A program made the position numbers and the translations under genes. 64,000 nucleotides of DNA from positions 62,001-126,000 of the forward strand of contig NZ_FOEF01000023.1 in the NCBI RefSeq assembly GCF_900110575.1, read 5' to 3'. This DNA comes from Amycolatopsis saalfeldensis. Its GTDB lineage: Bacteria; Actinomycetota; Actinomycetes; Mycobacteriales; Pseudonocardiaceae. Shown here in pieces: positions 1-12,576 of this stretch. Positions within the stretch are counted from its first letter, which is position 1. Every line of letters begins with the position of its first letter. The notes below the pieces were generated by a model. The model ran no database searches. It had not been told where the DNA came from and was given only the letters and a program-made list of their open reading frames with translations.

Positions 1-574
1 CCAGCTCCTTGCCGATGTTGCGCGAACCGGAGTGCAGCATCAGCCAGACGCGGCCCTCGTCGGCGCCGCCCTGTTCGAGGCAGACCTCGATGAAGTGGTT
101 GCCGCCGCCGAGGCTGCCGATCTGGCGGGCCGCGCGGTCGCCCAGCTCCTGGACGCCCTCGTGGAGGTCGCCGAACGACTTCCAGAACGCGTCCCAGCCG
201 CCGACGCCGTGCACCTTGGCCGGGTTCACGGGGGTCTTGTGCAGCCCGAACCCGACGGGCACGGCCGACTCGATGCGGCGCCGCAGCCGGCCGAGGTCGT
301 CCGGCAGGTCCGCCGCCGTGAGCGACGTGCGGACCGCGCTCATCCCGCAGCCGATGTCGACGCCGACCGCGGCCGGGGAAACCGCGTCCCGCATGGCGAT
401 CACGCTGCCCACGGTCGCGCCCTTGCCGTAGTGGACGTCGGGCATGACCGCGACCCCGTGCACCCACGGCAGGTTGGCGACGTTGCGCAGCTGCCGCATG
501 GCCTGATCTTCGACCGACGCGGGGTCCGCCCACATCCGGATCGGCACGCGTGCGCCTTCGACCGCCGTGTACAT
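1..574 (-). CDS. rtcB: RtcB-family RNA ligase (3' end cut by window edge)
   Basis: RtcB joins RNA ends carrying a 2',3'-cyclic or 3'-phosphate to 5'-hydroxyl ends, using GTP and manganese, in tRNA repair or splicing. The visible N-terminal 191 residues carry family landmarks: MPDVHYGKG near residue 45, VGVDIGCGMS (metal-binding Asp/Cys) near 70, LGGGNHFIEV near 155 and HSGSRNIGKEL at the cut edge. The ATG at 574 follows an AGGAAAGG-like ribosome site. The C-terminal half, with the GMP-accepting histidine, lies outside the window. No RNA-repair partner is visible nearby; a divergent M48 protease gene starts 165 bp away. Confidence 0.93.
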   Translation of the reverse strand, partial: MYTAVEGARVPIRMWADPASVEDQAMRQLRNVANLPWVHGVAVMPDVHYGKGATVGSVIAMRDAVSPAAVGVDIGCGMSAVRTSLTAADLPDDLGRLRRRIESAVPVGFGLHKTPVNPAKVHGVGGWDAFWKSFGDLHEGVQELGDRAARQIGSLGGGNHFIEVCLEQGGADEGRVWLMLHSGSRNIGKEL

Positions 575-739
575 GACTTTCCTTTCCTGAAAGGGACAAC
601 GGCGTCCAGCATCCCCGCCGCGCCGCGGCCGGACAACCGAATTCACGACACCAGGTCCGAGGCGAAACGAAACCGGCGCCCGCGCCGATACCGGACGAGA
701 CGAGTGCGGTGCACGGGCCCGCCGGCTGGGGGTCACGTC

Positions 740-2248
740 GTGAAAATCTCGTTCCGCGCGCTGCTCGCGGTCGCGCTGCTCGCCGGGTTCCCGGTGCTGA
801 TCCTGCTGATCACGGCCGGGTTCGCCGCCGGCGAGTGGTACGCGCTGGAGCACGCACCCCTGATCGCGCCGCGGCTCGCCTTCCTGGGCGTTCCGGCCGT
901 GGGCGTTCTGTTGTGGACGTTCCTCGCGATCGAACGCACGCCCGAGGACGACAGGCCGGGCACGTTGCCGGTGCCGCCCGAGGCGCAGCCGCGATTGTGG
1001 GCGCTGGTCCGGGAACTCGCCGCCGAGGTCGGCACCCGGCCGCCGGACGAGATCCACCTCATCGCGGAGGCCAACGCGTCGGTCGCCGACGAGACCCGCT
1101 GGCTGGGGCTGCAGCTCAAGCGGCGCCGGATGTCCATCGGCGCGCAGCTGCTGGCCGGGCTGCGCCAGGACCAGCTGCGTTCGGTGCTCGGCCACGAGCT
1201 GGCGCACTACGGCAACGGCGACACCCGCTTCTCGGCGCTGACCTACCGCGGGCAGCGTTCGATGCTGCGGGTGATGGACCGGCTCCGGCACGCGAGCGGC
1301 TTCGTCGGATTCTTCCGGCCGTTGCTGCGTAGTTACGCGAAGCTGTACTTCGTGGTCGCCATGCGCGTCTGCCGGGACCGGGAACTCGCGGCCGACCAGG
1401 CGGCCGCGCGGGTCGCCGGGACCGCGGCGGCGACCAGCGCGCTGCGGGAGGTCGAGGCGCTCGAGGTGACCTGGCAGTTCTTCGTGCGCGAGTACGTGGC
1501 CCTCGGCTGGTCCGCCGGGTACCTGCCGGCCCGGCTGGCCGAGGGGTACCGCCGGCTGCTGGCCGACGAGGGCCGGGCCGCGGAGATCGACGAGCTGCGG
1601 CGGAACCCACGTGAGGGCGCCGCTTCCCGCTACGACTCACACCCGCCCACCACCGAGCGGATCGCGGCGCTGGAGAGCAGCCCCGAGGTACCGGCGCGGC
1701 CCGGCGGCGAGCAGCCCGCGAGCGAGCTGTTGCGGGATCCGCTCGAGACACTCGACACCGCGTTGGTGACGAACCTGACCGCCGAGGCCGGGCTGAAGCA
1801 GCGGACCGGCTGGGCCGAGCTGGTGGACCTCGGATCCCGTTACCGGGCAACCGAAGCCGCGCTGGAAGTCCTCGGTGGACTGACGTTGGAACGCGCCCTC
1901 GACGCGCTCGACGCCGGCCGGAACGAGCCGCTCGCCCTGCCGGGGTTCGCGGTGCCGCGTGGCACCGGGCCCCGGGCCCGCCGGGAGATGGTCGCCGACT
2001 CCGTCCGCCGCCGGATGTCGGTGGTGATCACCGCCGCGCTGGCCGAAGCCGGGGCCGCGCGCTGGACGCTGTCGTGGTCCGGACCACCGGTGCTGACCGT
2101 CGACGCGCCGTGGGCGGACGCGTTCCCGCCCGCCCTCGACCGGGCCTGCGCGGTCGAGGCCGACACCGGGCCGTTGCGCGCGCTGCTCGCCGAGGCCGGG
2201 GTCCCGCCCGGCTACCGCCCGATCCGTTCTGCCGCCGTTTCACACTGA
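740..2248 (+). CDS. M48-family membrane metalloprotease
   Basis: Zinc endopeptidase of the M48 (Ste24/HtpX-like) family, 502 residues from a GTG start. Two hydrophobic segments lie near residues 5-27 and 43-65, so the enzyme is anchored in the membrane with a cytosolic or peripheral catalytic domain. HELAH (about residues 152-156) supplies the two zinc histidines and the catalytic Glu; RELAADQ about 60 residues later supplies the third ligand. The C-terminal 250 residues match no domain I recognise. The reading frame stays open far upstream, but this GTG directly precedes the first hydrophobic segment. The following gene is a frameshifted remnant, so the operon partner is probably lost. Confidence 0.85.
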   Translation: MKISFRALLAVALLAGFPVLILLITAGFAAGEWYALEHAPLIAPRLAFLGVPAVGVLLWTFLAIERTPEDDRPGTLPVPPEAQPRLWALVRELAAEVGTRPPDEIHLIAEANASVADETRWLGLQLKRRRMSIGAQLLAGLRQDQLRSVLGHELAHYGNGDTRFSALTYRGQRSMLRVMDRLRHASGFVGFFRPLLRSYAKLYFVVAMRVCRDRELAADQAAARVAGTAAATSALREVEALEVTWQFFVREYVALGWSAGYLPARLAEGYRRLLADEGRAAEIDELRRNPREGAASRYDSHPPTTERIAALESSPEVPARPGGEQPASELLRDPLETLDTALVTNLTAEAGLKQRTGWAELVDLGSRYRATEAALEVLGGLTLERALDALDAGRNEPLALPGFAVPRGTGPRARREMVADSVRRRMSVVITAALAEAGAARWTLSWSGPPVLTVDAPWADAFPPALDRACAVEADTGPLRALLAEAGVPPGYRPIRSAAVSH

Positions 2249-2260
2249 GAGAGGTCGATC

Positions 2261-2737
2261 ATGAGTCTGCTGGGCTTGCTGTTCGGTTCGGGACAGCGGA
2301 AACGCGGGGTCCCGGACGTGACGAAGTGGGGGCTGCCACCGGACGACGCCGTCACCGCGGAGGATTTCAGGGCTGATGTCGAGGTCGCCGCGGCCGTCAC
2401 CGCGGCGCCCACAACTCGGCCCTGCAGTACTGGTGTGCGAAGTGGCATGGTTCGAACGAGCAGATGTGGGCGTTCGCCGAGGAGGCCGCGGCCAAACACC
2501 CGAAGCTGCTGGTCCTGCCGCTGATCGCTCGACGGCGAGGGATCTGACCACCCGGCCGGCCGGGCGTACGCGGCCAAGGCGCTGGTGGAGCACCGGCGCT
2601 TCGACGAGGCCGTGGCGCAGTTCCGCCGGCTCGGCGAGCACGCGGACGCGCGCCTCTGGGGCTACAGCCGCCGGGGCGCGAAGGGCGAGTTCCGGCCCGT
2701 CCGGCGCCTGGCCTGCACGGGCGCCACCCGCCCCTGA
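2261..2737 (+). pseudogene. Frameshifted hypothetical protein gene
   Basis: Coding-quality protein is split over two frames. The first frame starts MSLLGLLFGSG at 2261 and runs to about 2400. From about 2401 the sense passes to the -1 frame (RGAHNSALQYWCAKWHG...), reaching a TGA near 2544. From about 2528 the original frame resumes with LDGEGSDHPAGRAYAAKAL and ends at 2737. Two compensating single-base indels near 2400 and 2527 would restore one product of about 158 residues. The last part (EHRRFDEAVAQFRRLGEHADARLWGY) looks TPR-like. It begins 12 bp after the M48 gene, so it was probably co-transcribed with it. Sequencing error is an alternative to decay. Confidence 0.6.
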
Positions 2738-2752
2738 ACCGTCCGGGCGAAC

Positions 2753-2780
2753 GGAAGGGCTCCCGGCCGGGAGCCCTTCC
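2753..2780 (-). terminator. Hairpin terminator of the lysC-asd operon
   Basis: Perfect 12-bp stem (2753-2764 with 2769-2780) around a GGCC loop, 13 bp after the asd stop codon. It lies between convergent units and could serve both strands. There is no long T tract, as is common in high-GC actinomycetes. Confidence 0.75.
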
Positions 2781-2792
2781 GGGTCAACGGTT

Positions 2793-5098
<2,306 letters not shown>

Positions 5099-5330
5099 GC
5101 CCGAACCTCCTTGACGGGCCGGGTCTGCTCCTGGTGGGCACCGAGGAGCCCCCGCGTCCCTTCATTTGGGAAAAGCCTACCGGGGCCATCGCCGACCGCC
5201 ACCCCATCGAGTGGTGTCGGCCACCGTTCGGGGCCCATTCGGAAGTAAATCTTCCTTAATGCCACCGAAATACTCGGAGCCCTTTCGCCGGAGTGATGGA
5301 GAGCACTATGCCCGTACTACGGTGCGTTCC

Positions 5331-5924
5331 GTGCGCAAAACCGCCGAGACGAGTGTCCCCCTCACGCCGGCCATCGCCGAGCGCTGGAGCCCCCGCGCCT
5401 TCGACGCCGCGGCCGAGCTGACCGGGCCGCAGCTGACCGCCCTGCTGGAGGCCGCCCGCTGGGCGCCGTCCTTCGGCAACACCCAGCCGGCCCGCTATCT
5501 GGCCGGTCGCCGCGGCGACCGCGCGTTCACCCTGATCCTCGAGGCGCTGAACCCGGGGAACCAGGCGTGGGCGTTCCGCGCGAGCGCGTTGCTGATCGGC
5601 GTGATGGTGACCGCGAACGAGAAGGGCGACATCCCGTACGCCGAGTACGGGCTCGGCATGGCGAGCGAGAACCTGGTGCTGCAGGCCGTCGAGCTGGGGC
5701 TGGTCGCGCACCAGATGGCGGGCTTCTCCGCCGAGGCCGTGCGCTCCTCGTTCGGGCTGCCCGAGCACGCCGTGCCGCGGATCGCCATCGCCGTCGGCAC
5801 CCTCGCCGACGCCTCGGTGCTGGAGGACGAGCGGCGCATCCAACGCGAGCTGGCGCCGCGGCACCGGCTGCCGCTGAGCGAGTTCGCCTTCGGCGACGGC
5901 TGGGGCGACCCCGTTTTCCCGTGA
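5331..5924 (+). CDS. Nitroreductase-family flavoprotein
   Basis: FMN-dependent NAD(P)H oxidoreductase fold. ERWSPRAFDAAAELTGPQLTALLEAARWAPSFGNTQP matches the N-terminal FMN-binding motif (R-S-x-R-x-F ... W-A-P-S ... N-x-Q-P). YGLGMASENLVLQAVELGLVAHQMAGFS is the conserved central helix. The GTG at 5331 gives 197 residues, a normal size; an in-frame GTG at 5322 is an alternative and nothing upstream looks coding. A TACTAC box at 5315-5320 could be a leaderless -10. Substrate unknown. It is divergent from lysC and convergent with a GAF-ANTAR gene. Confidence 0.85.
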   Translation: MRKTAETSVPLTPAIAERWSPRAFDAAAELTGPQLTALLEAARWAPSFGNTQPARYLAGRRGDRAFTLILEALNPGNQAWAFRASALLIGVMVTANEKGDIPYAEYGLGMASENLVLQAVELGLVAHQMAGFSAEAVRSSFGLPEHAVPRIAIAVGTLADASVLEDERRIQRELAPRHRLPLSEFAFGDGWGDPVFP

Positions 5925-5928
5925 CTGG

Positions 5929-5944
5929 CCGCAAACGCTTGCGG
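5929..5944. terminator. Short hairpin between convergent genes
   Basis: CCGCAA-ACGC-TTGCGG, a 6-bp stem with a 4-base loop, 5 bp after the nitroreductase stop and 8 bp beyond the stop of the opposing gene. Plausible bidirectional terminator; modest on its own. Confidence 0.4.
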
Positions 5945-5951
5945 AACCCGG

Positions 5952-6819
5952 TCAGGGCAGGTCCAGGGTCCGGTCCACGATCGCCAGCGAGACGTCCAGC
6001 ACCCGGCGGTCCTCCGCGAGCGCGTGCGCGCGGATCAGCGCCAAGGCGTCCTCGGCCGCGCAGTCCTTGGCCATCATGACCATGCCGGCGGCCTGGTGCA
6101 CCACCGGCCGGAAGTCGAGGTCGTCGAACAGCGGGTGCGCGAGCAGGTCCTCGACGCCGGCGATCGGCAGCAACGCGGTGTTCGTCAGCGCCTCGGCGAC
6201 CGCGGCCAGCGAACGGGTCAGCAGCGCTCCGTCGGCGGCCTCGGACCGGTACACGGTGACCGCGCCGAGCGGCGATGCGGCGCCGCCGAGCCGCACCGAA
6301 GACACCGAGACGACGCCGAGGTCTTGGATCGCGGCCCCGAACCGGGGCCAGCAGCGGCTCAGCTCACCGCCGCTCAGGCTCAGCTCGCCGGGCCCGGTCA
6401 GCACCTTGACGGCCGGGCCCTCGCCGTAGCTGTACTCCAGGTCCTGGGCGCTTTCGGCGAGCGGATCGGAGGTCGCCACCACGGACTCGCCCGCGCCCGC
6501 GCCGAACAGGGTGACGGCGATGCTGCGCGCACCACACGCTTCGGCGATCGCCTCGATGAAACTCGGCGCGCCCGGGCCCCGGCCGAGGGCGCGCTCGGCG
6601 TAGAAGGCGTGCATCACCACCGCGGCGCGGTGCGCGCTCGCTGCCACGCTGGACTTCCGCCATCCGGACGTGGAATCCGCGCATCGCCGCGCCGCCGGCG
6701 GCAGCCAGCCCCTCGTGCCGCGAGGCGACACCGGCTGCGCGTTCGGCCAGCAGCCGCTCGGTCTCGACGAGACCCAATACGACCGACAGGTCGCGCCCGC
6801 GATCGGAGCGGTCCCACAT
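5952..6819 (-). CDS. GAF-ANTAR regulator with an internal frameshift
   Basis: ANTAR proteins bind paired RNA hairpins and act as antiterminators; the GAF domain senses a ligand. The C-terminal about 230 residues contain GAF (YAERALGRG ... VTVYRSEAADGALL) and ANTAR (VVHQAAGMVMMAKDCAAEDALALIRAHA). The natural N terminus MWDRSDRGRDLSVVLGLVETERLLAERA lies in another frame, starting at ATG 6819 exactly six bases after a TAGGCT -10. The frames must switch near 6625-6650, within the helical linker before GAF. As read, the upstream start gives only a truncated peptide; a GTG near 6645 could yield an intact GAF-ANTAR protein. True mutation or sequencing error is undecided. Confidence 0.7.
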
Positions 6820-6825
6820 CCGCCG

Positions 6826-6831
6826 AGCCTA
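6826..6831 (-). promoter_or_regulatory. Leaderless -10 box of the GAF-ANTAR gene
   Basis: TAGGCT on the minus strand, six bases before the ATG at 6819. It fits the actinobacterial TANNNT -10 for leaderless transcripts and supports that ATG as the original start. Confidence 0.55.
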
Positions 6832-6946
6832 CGCTGGGCCCCGCCCCGCGACGTCGCCGAATCCGAGGCGGCAAAGCGTCTTCTGCGGCATTCGGGCAAG
6901 CACTACGCTGGGTGGCCCCTACGCAGTGTCCGGAGGCATGGCACCC

Positions 6947-7705
6947 ATGCGGAACCGCGAGGAATGGCTCGCCGAATCGATGCTGGAGCTGGCCGACACG
7001 CTGGTCCCCGGTTTCGAGCCGCTGCCTTATTGGCTGGGCGTGGCCGGCCGGTTCGCGGAGCTGACGGGCACCTCGGCGCGGCTGAACGCGAGCGCCGACC
7101 AGGGCACCGAAACCGTGGTGGTGTGCACCGACGAGCGGCTCGAAACGACGGCTCTGGGCGAAGCGCTGATGGAGGAGGGCCCCGGCGCGGACTGCGAGCT
7201 GACCGGTGACCCGATGGTGGACATCCGGCTGGACGGCGCGGCCGAAAGCTGGCCACGGCTGGTGCCGGCGGCCCGCGCGCTCGGCTTCCGCGTGCTGCAC
7301 GCGTTCCCGCTGCGGCTGCGCGAAACGTCGCTCGGCTCGGTCACCCTGCTGGCCACGGCGCCGGATCGGTTGTCGGAAGGGAACTTCCGCCTGGCCCGAA
7401 GCCTCGCCGACGTCGCCACGATCAGCATGCTCCAGCGCCGCGCCGTGGTCTCGCTGACCGAGACCTCGGGGCAGTTGCAGCACGCGCTGGGCAGCCGGGT
7501 GGTCATCGAACAGGCCAAGGGGCTGATCTCCAGCAAGCTGGAGGTCAGCATCGAAGAGGCGTTCGAGCTGCTGCGCGGCTACGTGCGCGGGCGCAATCTG
7601 AAGCTGACCGACGTCGCCACGCGGCTCGTCGACCGGAGCCTGGCCGTCGCGAACCTGCTGACGCTGCCGGAAGCGGGCCGGAAGCCGCCCATCGGCCGAG
7701 GCTGA
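6947..7705 (+). CDS. GAF-ANTAR transcription antitermination regulator
   Basis: 252-residue intact GAF-ANTAR protein. An N-terminal helix (LAESMLELADTLVPGF) leads into a GAF domain (about residues 25-160). The C-terminal ANTAR domain contains ALGSRVVIEQAKGLISSKLEVSIEEAFELLRGYVRGRN, the RNA-binding three-helix motif. The ATG at 6947 is preferred because GGAGG at 6932-6936 sits 10 bp upstream; the in-frame ATG at 6938 lies only one base after it. It diverges from the frameshifted paralogue 127 bp away and may have kept the shared function. Target hairpins are unknown. Confidence 0.82.
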   Translation: MRNREEWLAESMLELADTLVPGFEPLPYWLGVAGRFAELTGTSARLNASADQGTETVVVCTDERLETTALGEALMEEGPGADCELTGDPMVDIRLDGAAESWPRLVPAARALGFRVLHAFPLRLRETSLGSVTLLATAPDRLSEGNFRLARSLADVATISMLQRRAVVSLTETSGQLQHALGSRVVIEQAKGLISSKLEVSIEEAFELLRGYVRGRNLKLTDVATRLVDRSLAVANLLTLPEAGRKPPIGRG

Positions 7706-8068
7706 GCCCCGGTCCTGCTCCATCCGCAACACGACGCCCTCGCAACGGTGAGCACTCGCCCGTGCGGATCCGCATCTCCTCGGTCATGGTCACGGGATTC
7801 CCTTGGGCGCGCTTGATTTCACGCTGCCGCCGGATTGCCTCGGTGGTGTCGACGACCGTGGTCGTTGACCAGCCGCCGCGGGGGTTCGCGGGCCATCGGC
7901 CTGCCGTGCTTGGCGCGGGCCGGCTGTGCGGGCAAGACGAAGGGCGCCACTTACGACAGCTGTGTCCTCGCGCTGGCGCCGGGAACCGACTACGGCGACG
8001 AAGCCGTCACCTGGCAGCCCTGAGCGCGAACGGGCCGTTCATGCCGCGAGCATGGACGCCCCGGGCCG
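7706..8068. other. Gap of about 360 bp with decayed coding-like fragments
   Basis: No intact gene. Two stretches look like former coding sequence because of their high third-position GC. On the plus strand, about 7880-8023 reads LARAGCAGKTKGATYDSCVLALAP ... WQP and stops at 8023, with no recognisable upstream part. On the minus strand, about 7750-7860 reads TTVVDTTEAIRRQREIKRAQ followed by NPVTMTEEMRIRTGE, without a clear start or stop. I recognise no family in either. The stretch is best described as the scar of one or two lost genes. Confidence 0.3.
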
Positions 8069-8449
8069 TCAGGAGGAGACGACGCCGCCGATCCGCCGGA
8101 TGATCCGCGCCAGGATGCCGGAGACGATCAGCCAGAAGATCGCCGCGATGCCGTAGTTGACGAGCACCCGAAGCTTGGCGTCACTGGGCGTGAACAGGTC
8201 CTTGAAACCGAGCGACAGGCCATCGGCCCAGCCGCGGACGAACGACACGATGCCGTTGGCCGAGTTGGCCGAGCCGATCACGAAGATCACGTGCAGCACG
8301 AGCAGCGCCGCGAAGATCAGCCCGACCCACCGCACGATCGAGGCCAGGATGGAAAAGGCCTGCTCACGGCCGCGTCGCCAGTCGATCGGCGCGCGCTTCG
8401 GCCGAGGCTCGGCTTCCTCTTCGTGTTCCGCTTCGGCATGCTCAGCCAT
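8069..8449 (-). CDS. Small membrane protein of unknown function
   Basis: 126 residues. A charged N terminus (about residues 1-28, rich in Glu, Lys and Arg) precedes a hydrophobic segment at about 36-62 and another near 97-118 (VLVNYGIAAIFWLIVSGILARII). It is a two-pass inner-membrane protein conserved in appearance among actinomycetes, with no catalytic motif. The short cytosolic tail ends IIRRIGGVVSS. It stands alone, divergent from leuA. Function not recognised. Confidence 0.75.
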   Translation of the reverse strand: MAEHAEAEHEEEAEPRPKRAPIDWRRGREQAFSILASIVRWVGLIFAALLVLHVIFVIGSANSANGIVSFVRGWADGLSLGFKDLFTPSDAKLRVLVNYGIAAIFWLIVSGILARIIRRIGGVVSS

Positions 8450-8496
8450 GGCCGGAAGTCTGGCACGTCATGAGGCTGCCCGCTACCCGCTGGTAA

Positions 8497-10482
<1,986 letters not shown>

Positions 10483-10490
10483 CGGCGCTC

Positions 10491-10520
10491 GGGCGGCCAG
10501 GTGCGTGTGCCTGGCCGCCC
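10491..10520 (+). terminator. leuA terminator
   Basis: Perfect 11-bp stem (10491-10501 with 10510-10520), 8-base loop, 8 bp after the leuA stop codon. It ends two bases before the -10 box of the next gene, so it also insulates that promoter. Confidence 0.75.
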
Positions 10521-10521
10521 C

Positions 10522-10527
10522 TAGGCT
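10522..10527 (+). promoter_or_regulatory. Leaderless -10 of the WYL regulator gene
   Basis: TAGGCT, with six bases between it and the ATG at 10534. The arrangement implies a leaderless mRNA. It abuts the leuA terminator. Confidence 0.6.
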
Positions 10528-10533
10528 GGGCGG

Positions 10534-11502
10534 ATGCGGGCCGAACGCTTGGTCGCCCTCCTGTTCACCCTCCACCGCCGGCGCTCGGCCACGGCGGCGT
10601 CGCTCGCGGCCGAGCTGGGGGTCACCGAGCGCACGATGCGGCGTGATCTGGCCGCCCTGCGCGAGGCCGGCGTCCCGCTCTGGAGCGAGCCCGGGCGGCA
10701 CGGCGGCGTCCGGCTGATGGACGGCTGGCGGTCCCGTTTGGACGGTCTGACTTCACGGGAAGCCGTGGCGCTGCTGGCTTTGGACGCCCCGGACGCGCTC
10801 GCGGGCCTCGGACTCGGCACCGCCGTGGCGGCCGCGCACGCGAAGGTCTCGGCCGGCCTGCCACGCGAGCTGCGGGAGCAGGCCGAGACCGTGGCCGCCC
10901 GGTTCCACCTCGACGCCCCCGCCTGGTTCCGCCCGACCGACGAGGCGGCCGCGTTGCCCGCGGTGGCCCGCGCGGTGTGGGCGCAGCGCCGCCTGGAGAT
11001 CCGGTACCAACGCCGGGACAAGGTCGCTTCGCGGGTGCTGGAACCGCTGGGCCTCGTGTTGAAAGCCGGGGTCTGGTACCTGGTGGCCCGGATTCCGGAC
11101 GCCGGGCTGCGCACGTACCGGGTGTCGCGGATCCTCGCCGTCGAAGAGCTGGGGAGCGCGTTCGAGCGGCCGGCCGATTTCGACCTGGCCCGGTGGTGGC
11201 GCCTGTCGTCGGCGGAGTTCGAGAAGGTCGCGCTCCCGTTGCGGGTGCGGGTGCGGCTCGACCCGCCGGCCGTGGCCGGGCTCCGGCGGGTGTTCGGCGC
11301 CGAGCACCTGGCCGAGGTGCTCGTCTCACTGAGCCCGCGAGACGCCGAGGGCCGCGCCGACGCCGAGCTCACCCTGGAAAGCCACGACATCGCCGTCGGC
11401 CAGCTCGTTTCGCTCGGTCCCGGCGCCGAAGTCCTCCATCCGCCGGAGGTACGGGCGGCGGTGGCCGCGGTCGGCGCCGCCATCGCCGCCCGCAACTCCT
11501 GA
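10534..11502 (+). CDS. HTH-WYL-domain transcriptional regulator
   Basis: 322 residues. An N-terminal winged HTH (about 1-60: MRAERLVALLFTLHRRRSATAASLAAELGVTERTMRRDLAALREAGVP) of the DeoR/HTH_11 type is followed by a WYL domain (about 140-220, with RRLEIRYQRRD and GLVLKAGVWYLVARI) and a WCX-like C terminus. WYL domains are thought to sense nucleotides or other small ligands. It is transcribed leaderlessly and its stop lies one base from the stop region of an opposing SDR gene; similar regulator/oxidoreductase pairs are common, so that gene is a possible target. Confidence 0.87.
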   Translation: MRAERLVALLFTLHRRRSATAASLAAELGVTERTMRRDLAALREAGVPLWSEPGRHGGVRLMDGWRSRLDGLTSREAVALLALDAPDALAGLGLGTAVAAAHAKVSAGLPRELREQAETVAARFHLDAPAWFRPTDEAAALPAVARAVWAQRRLEIRYQRRDKVASRVLEPLGLVLKAGVWYLVARIPDAGLRTYRVSRILAVEELGSAFERPADFDLARWWRLSSAEFEKVALPLRVRVRLDPPAVAGLRRVFGAEHLAEVLVSLSPRDAEGRADAELTLESHDIAVGQLVSLGPGAEVLHPPEVRAAVAAVGAAIAARNS

Positions 11503-11503
11503 C

Positions 11504-12418
11504 TCACCGATACCCGGCGGTGTCCGGGTTCTGGCCGGCGTCCTGGACCTCGACGACGTAACGCCAGGCGTCCGGGCGGCTGCCGTCGACGTCGTCGACG
11601 CCGTAGTGCGCGGCGAGCTGACCGCTGGACAACGTCTGCCCGGTCCAGCTGTGCCGGTCCGGGTCCGCGGCGAGGGCGGCCACCGTGCGGCCCGCGAAGG
11701 TCGGCGTCTCCGAGATGGCGAAGTACGGCTCTCGCGCCGTCGCGTCACGCCAGTTCTCCTCCGTGACGCCGTAGATGTCGAGCATCGCCTCCGAACGGAG
11801 CCAGCCCGGGGTGAACGCGACGGCCGTGCAGCCGTGCGAAGCAAGCTCCGCCGCTTCGCCGATGGCGAGCAGGTGAGCGGAAGCCTTCGCGATGTAGAAG
11901 GGCAGCGAAGTCCCTTCGCGGTACTTCGCGTTGTACTCGGCCGTGCCGTCGGTCAGCTCGACCACCAGGCCCTTGCGCCGGATCACCAACGGCAGCAGGT
12001 GATGGCTGGTGATCAGGTGCGCGTCGATGCCGAGCCGGATCATCCGCAGGCCCGCGTCCAGCGAGTGCTCCCACACCGGCTTCGCCCATTCCAGGTGGTG
12101 GTCGCCGCCCCAGAGGCCGTCGACGAGCAGGTCCAGGCCGCCCCGTTCCCGCTCGATCCGGGCCGCCAGCGCGGCGACCTCGTCGCTCTCCAGGTGATCG
12201 ACCCGCACGGCGACCCCTTCGCCACCGGCCGCCTCGATCAGCTCGACGGTCCCGTCGATCGTCTCCGGACGGTCCACTTCGGACCGACGGCCGCGCGTCG
12301 AGCGCCCGGTCACGTAGACGAACGCCCCGGCGCGGGCCAGCTCGACCGCGATGCCCCGGCTCGCGCCGCGGGTGCCGCCCGCCACCAGCGCGACCTGACC
12401 CGCCAGTTCCGTGCCCAT
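11504..12418 (-). CDS. SDR-family oxidoreductase
   Basis: 304-residue short-chain dehydrogenase-like protein. ALVAGGTRGASRGIAVELARAGAFVYVTGRS carries the GxxxGxG-type NADP loop, although the second glycine of the classic TGxxxGIG is altered (TRGASRG). The usual Ser-Tyr-Lys triad is replaced by a less clear YIAKASAHLLA (Tyr, Lys), so activity is probable but not certain. Start ATG 12418 with GGAAGGGGA upstream. The insert SEVDRPETIDGTVELIEAAGGEG is typical of this actinobacterial SDR subgroup. It is convergent with the WYL regulator. Substrate unknown. Confidence 0.82.
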   Translation of the reverse strand: MGTELAGQVALVAGGTRGASRGIAVELARAGAFVYVTGRSTRGRRSEVDRPETIDGTVELIEAAGGEGVAVRVDHLESDEVAALAARIERERGGLDLLVDGLWGGDHHLEWAKPVWEHSLDAGLRMIRLGIDAHLITSHHLLPLVIRRKGLVVELTDGTAEYNAKYREGTSLPFYIAKASAHLLAIGEAAELASHGCTAVAFTPGWLRSEAMLDIYGVTEENWRDATAREPYFAISETPTFAGRTVAALAADPDRHSWTGQTLSSGQLAAHYGVDDVDGSRPDAWRYVVEVQDAGQNPDTAGYR

Positions 12419-12576
12419 TTCGAAGTCCCCTTCCGTAGTCGGTCGGGGTCCACTCTCGGGCCGAACCCTGACAACCACTGTCCGGGTTTCCGGGATTACC
12501 TGTGCGGCGCCTGTGCCTTGCTGTGAGAAGCCGGTGAACGGGACTCATCCGGGCCCGCGCGGCGGTTAATGGAGGT

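Noticed and set aside
32-739. Long plus-strand open frame in front of the M48 protease
   Set aside because: It is the antisense of rtcB, whose motifs are clear on the minus strand. The protease most likely starts at GTG 740.
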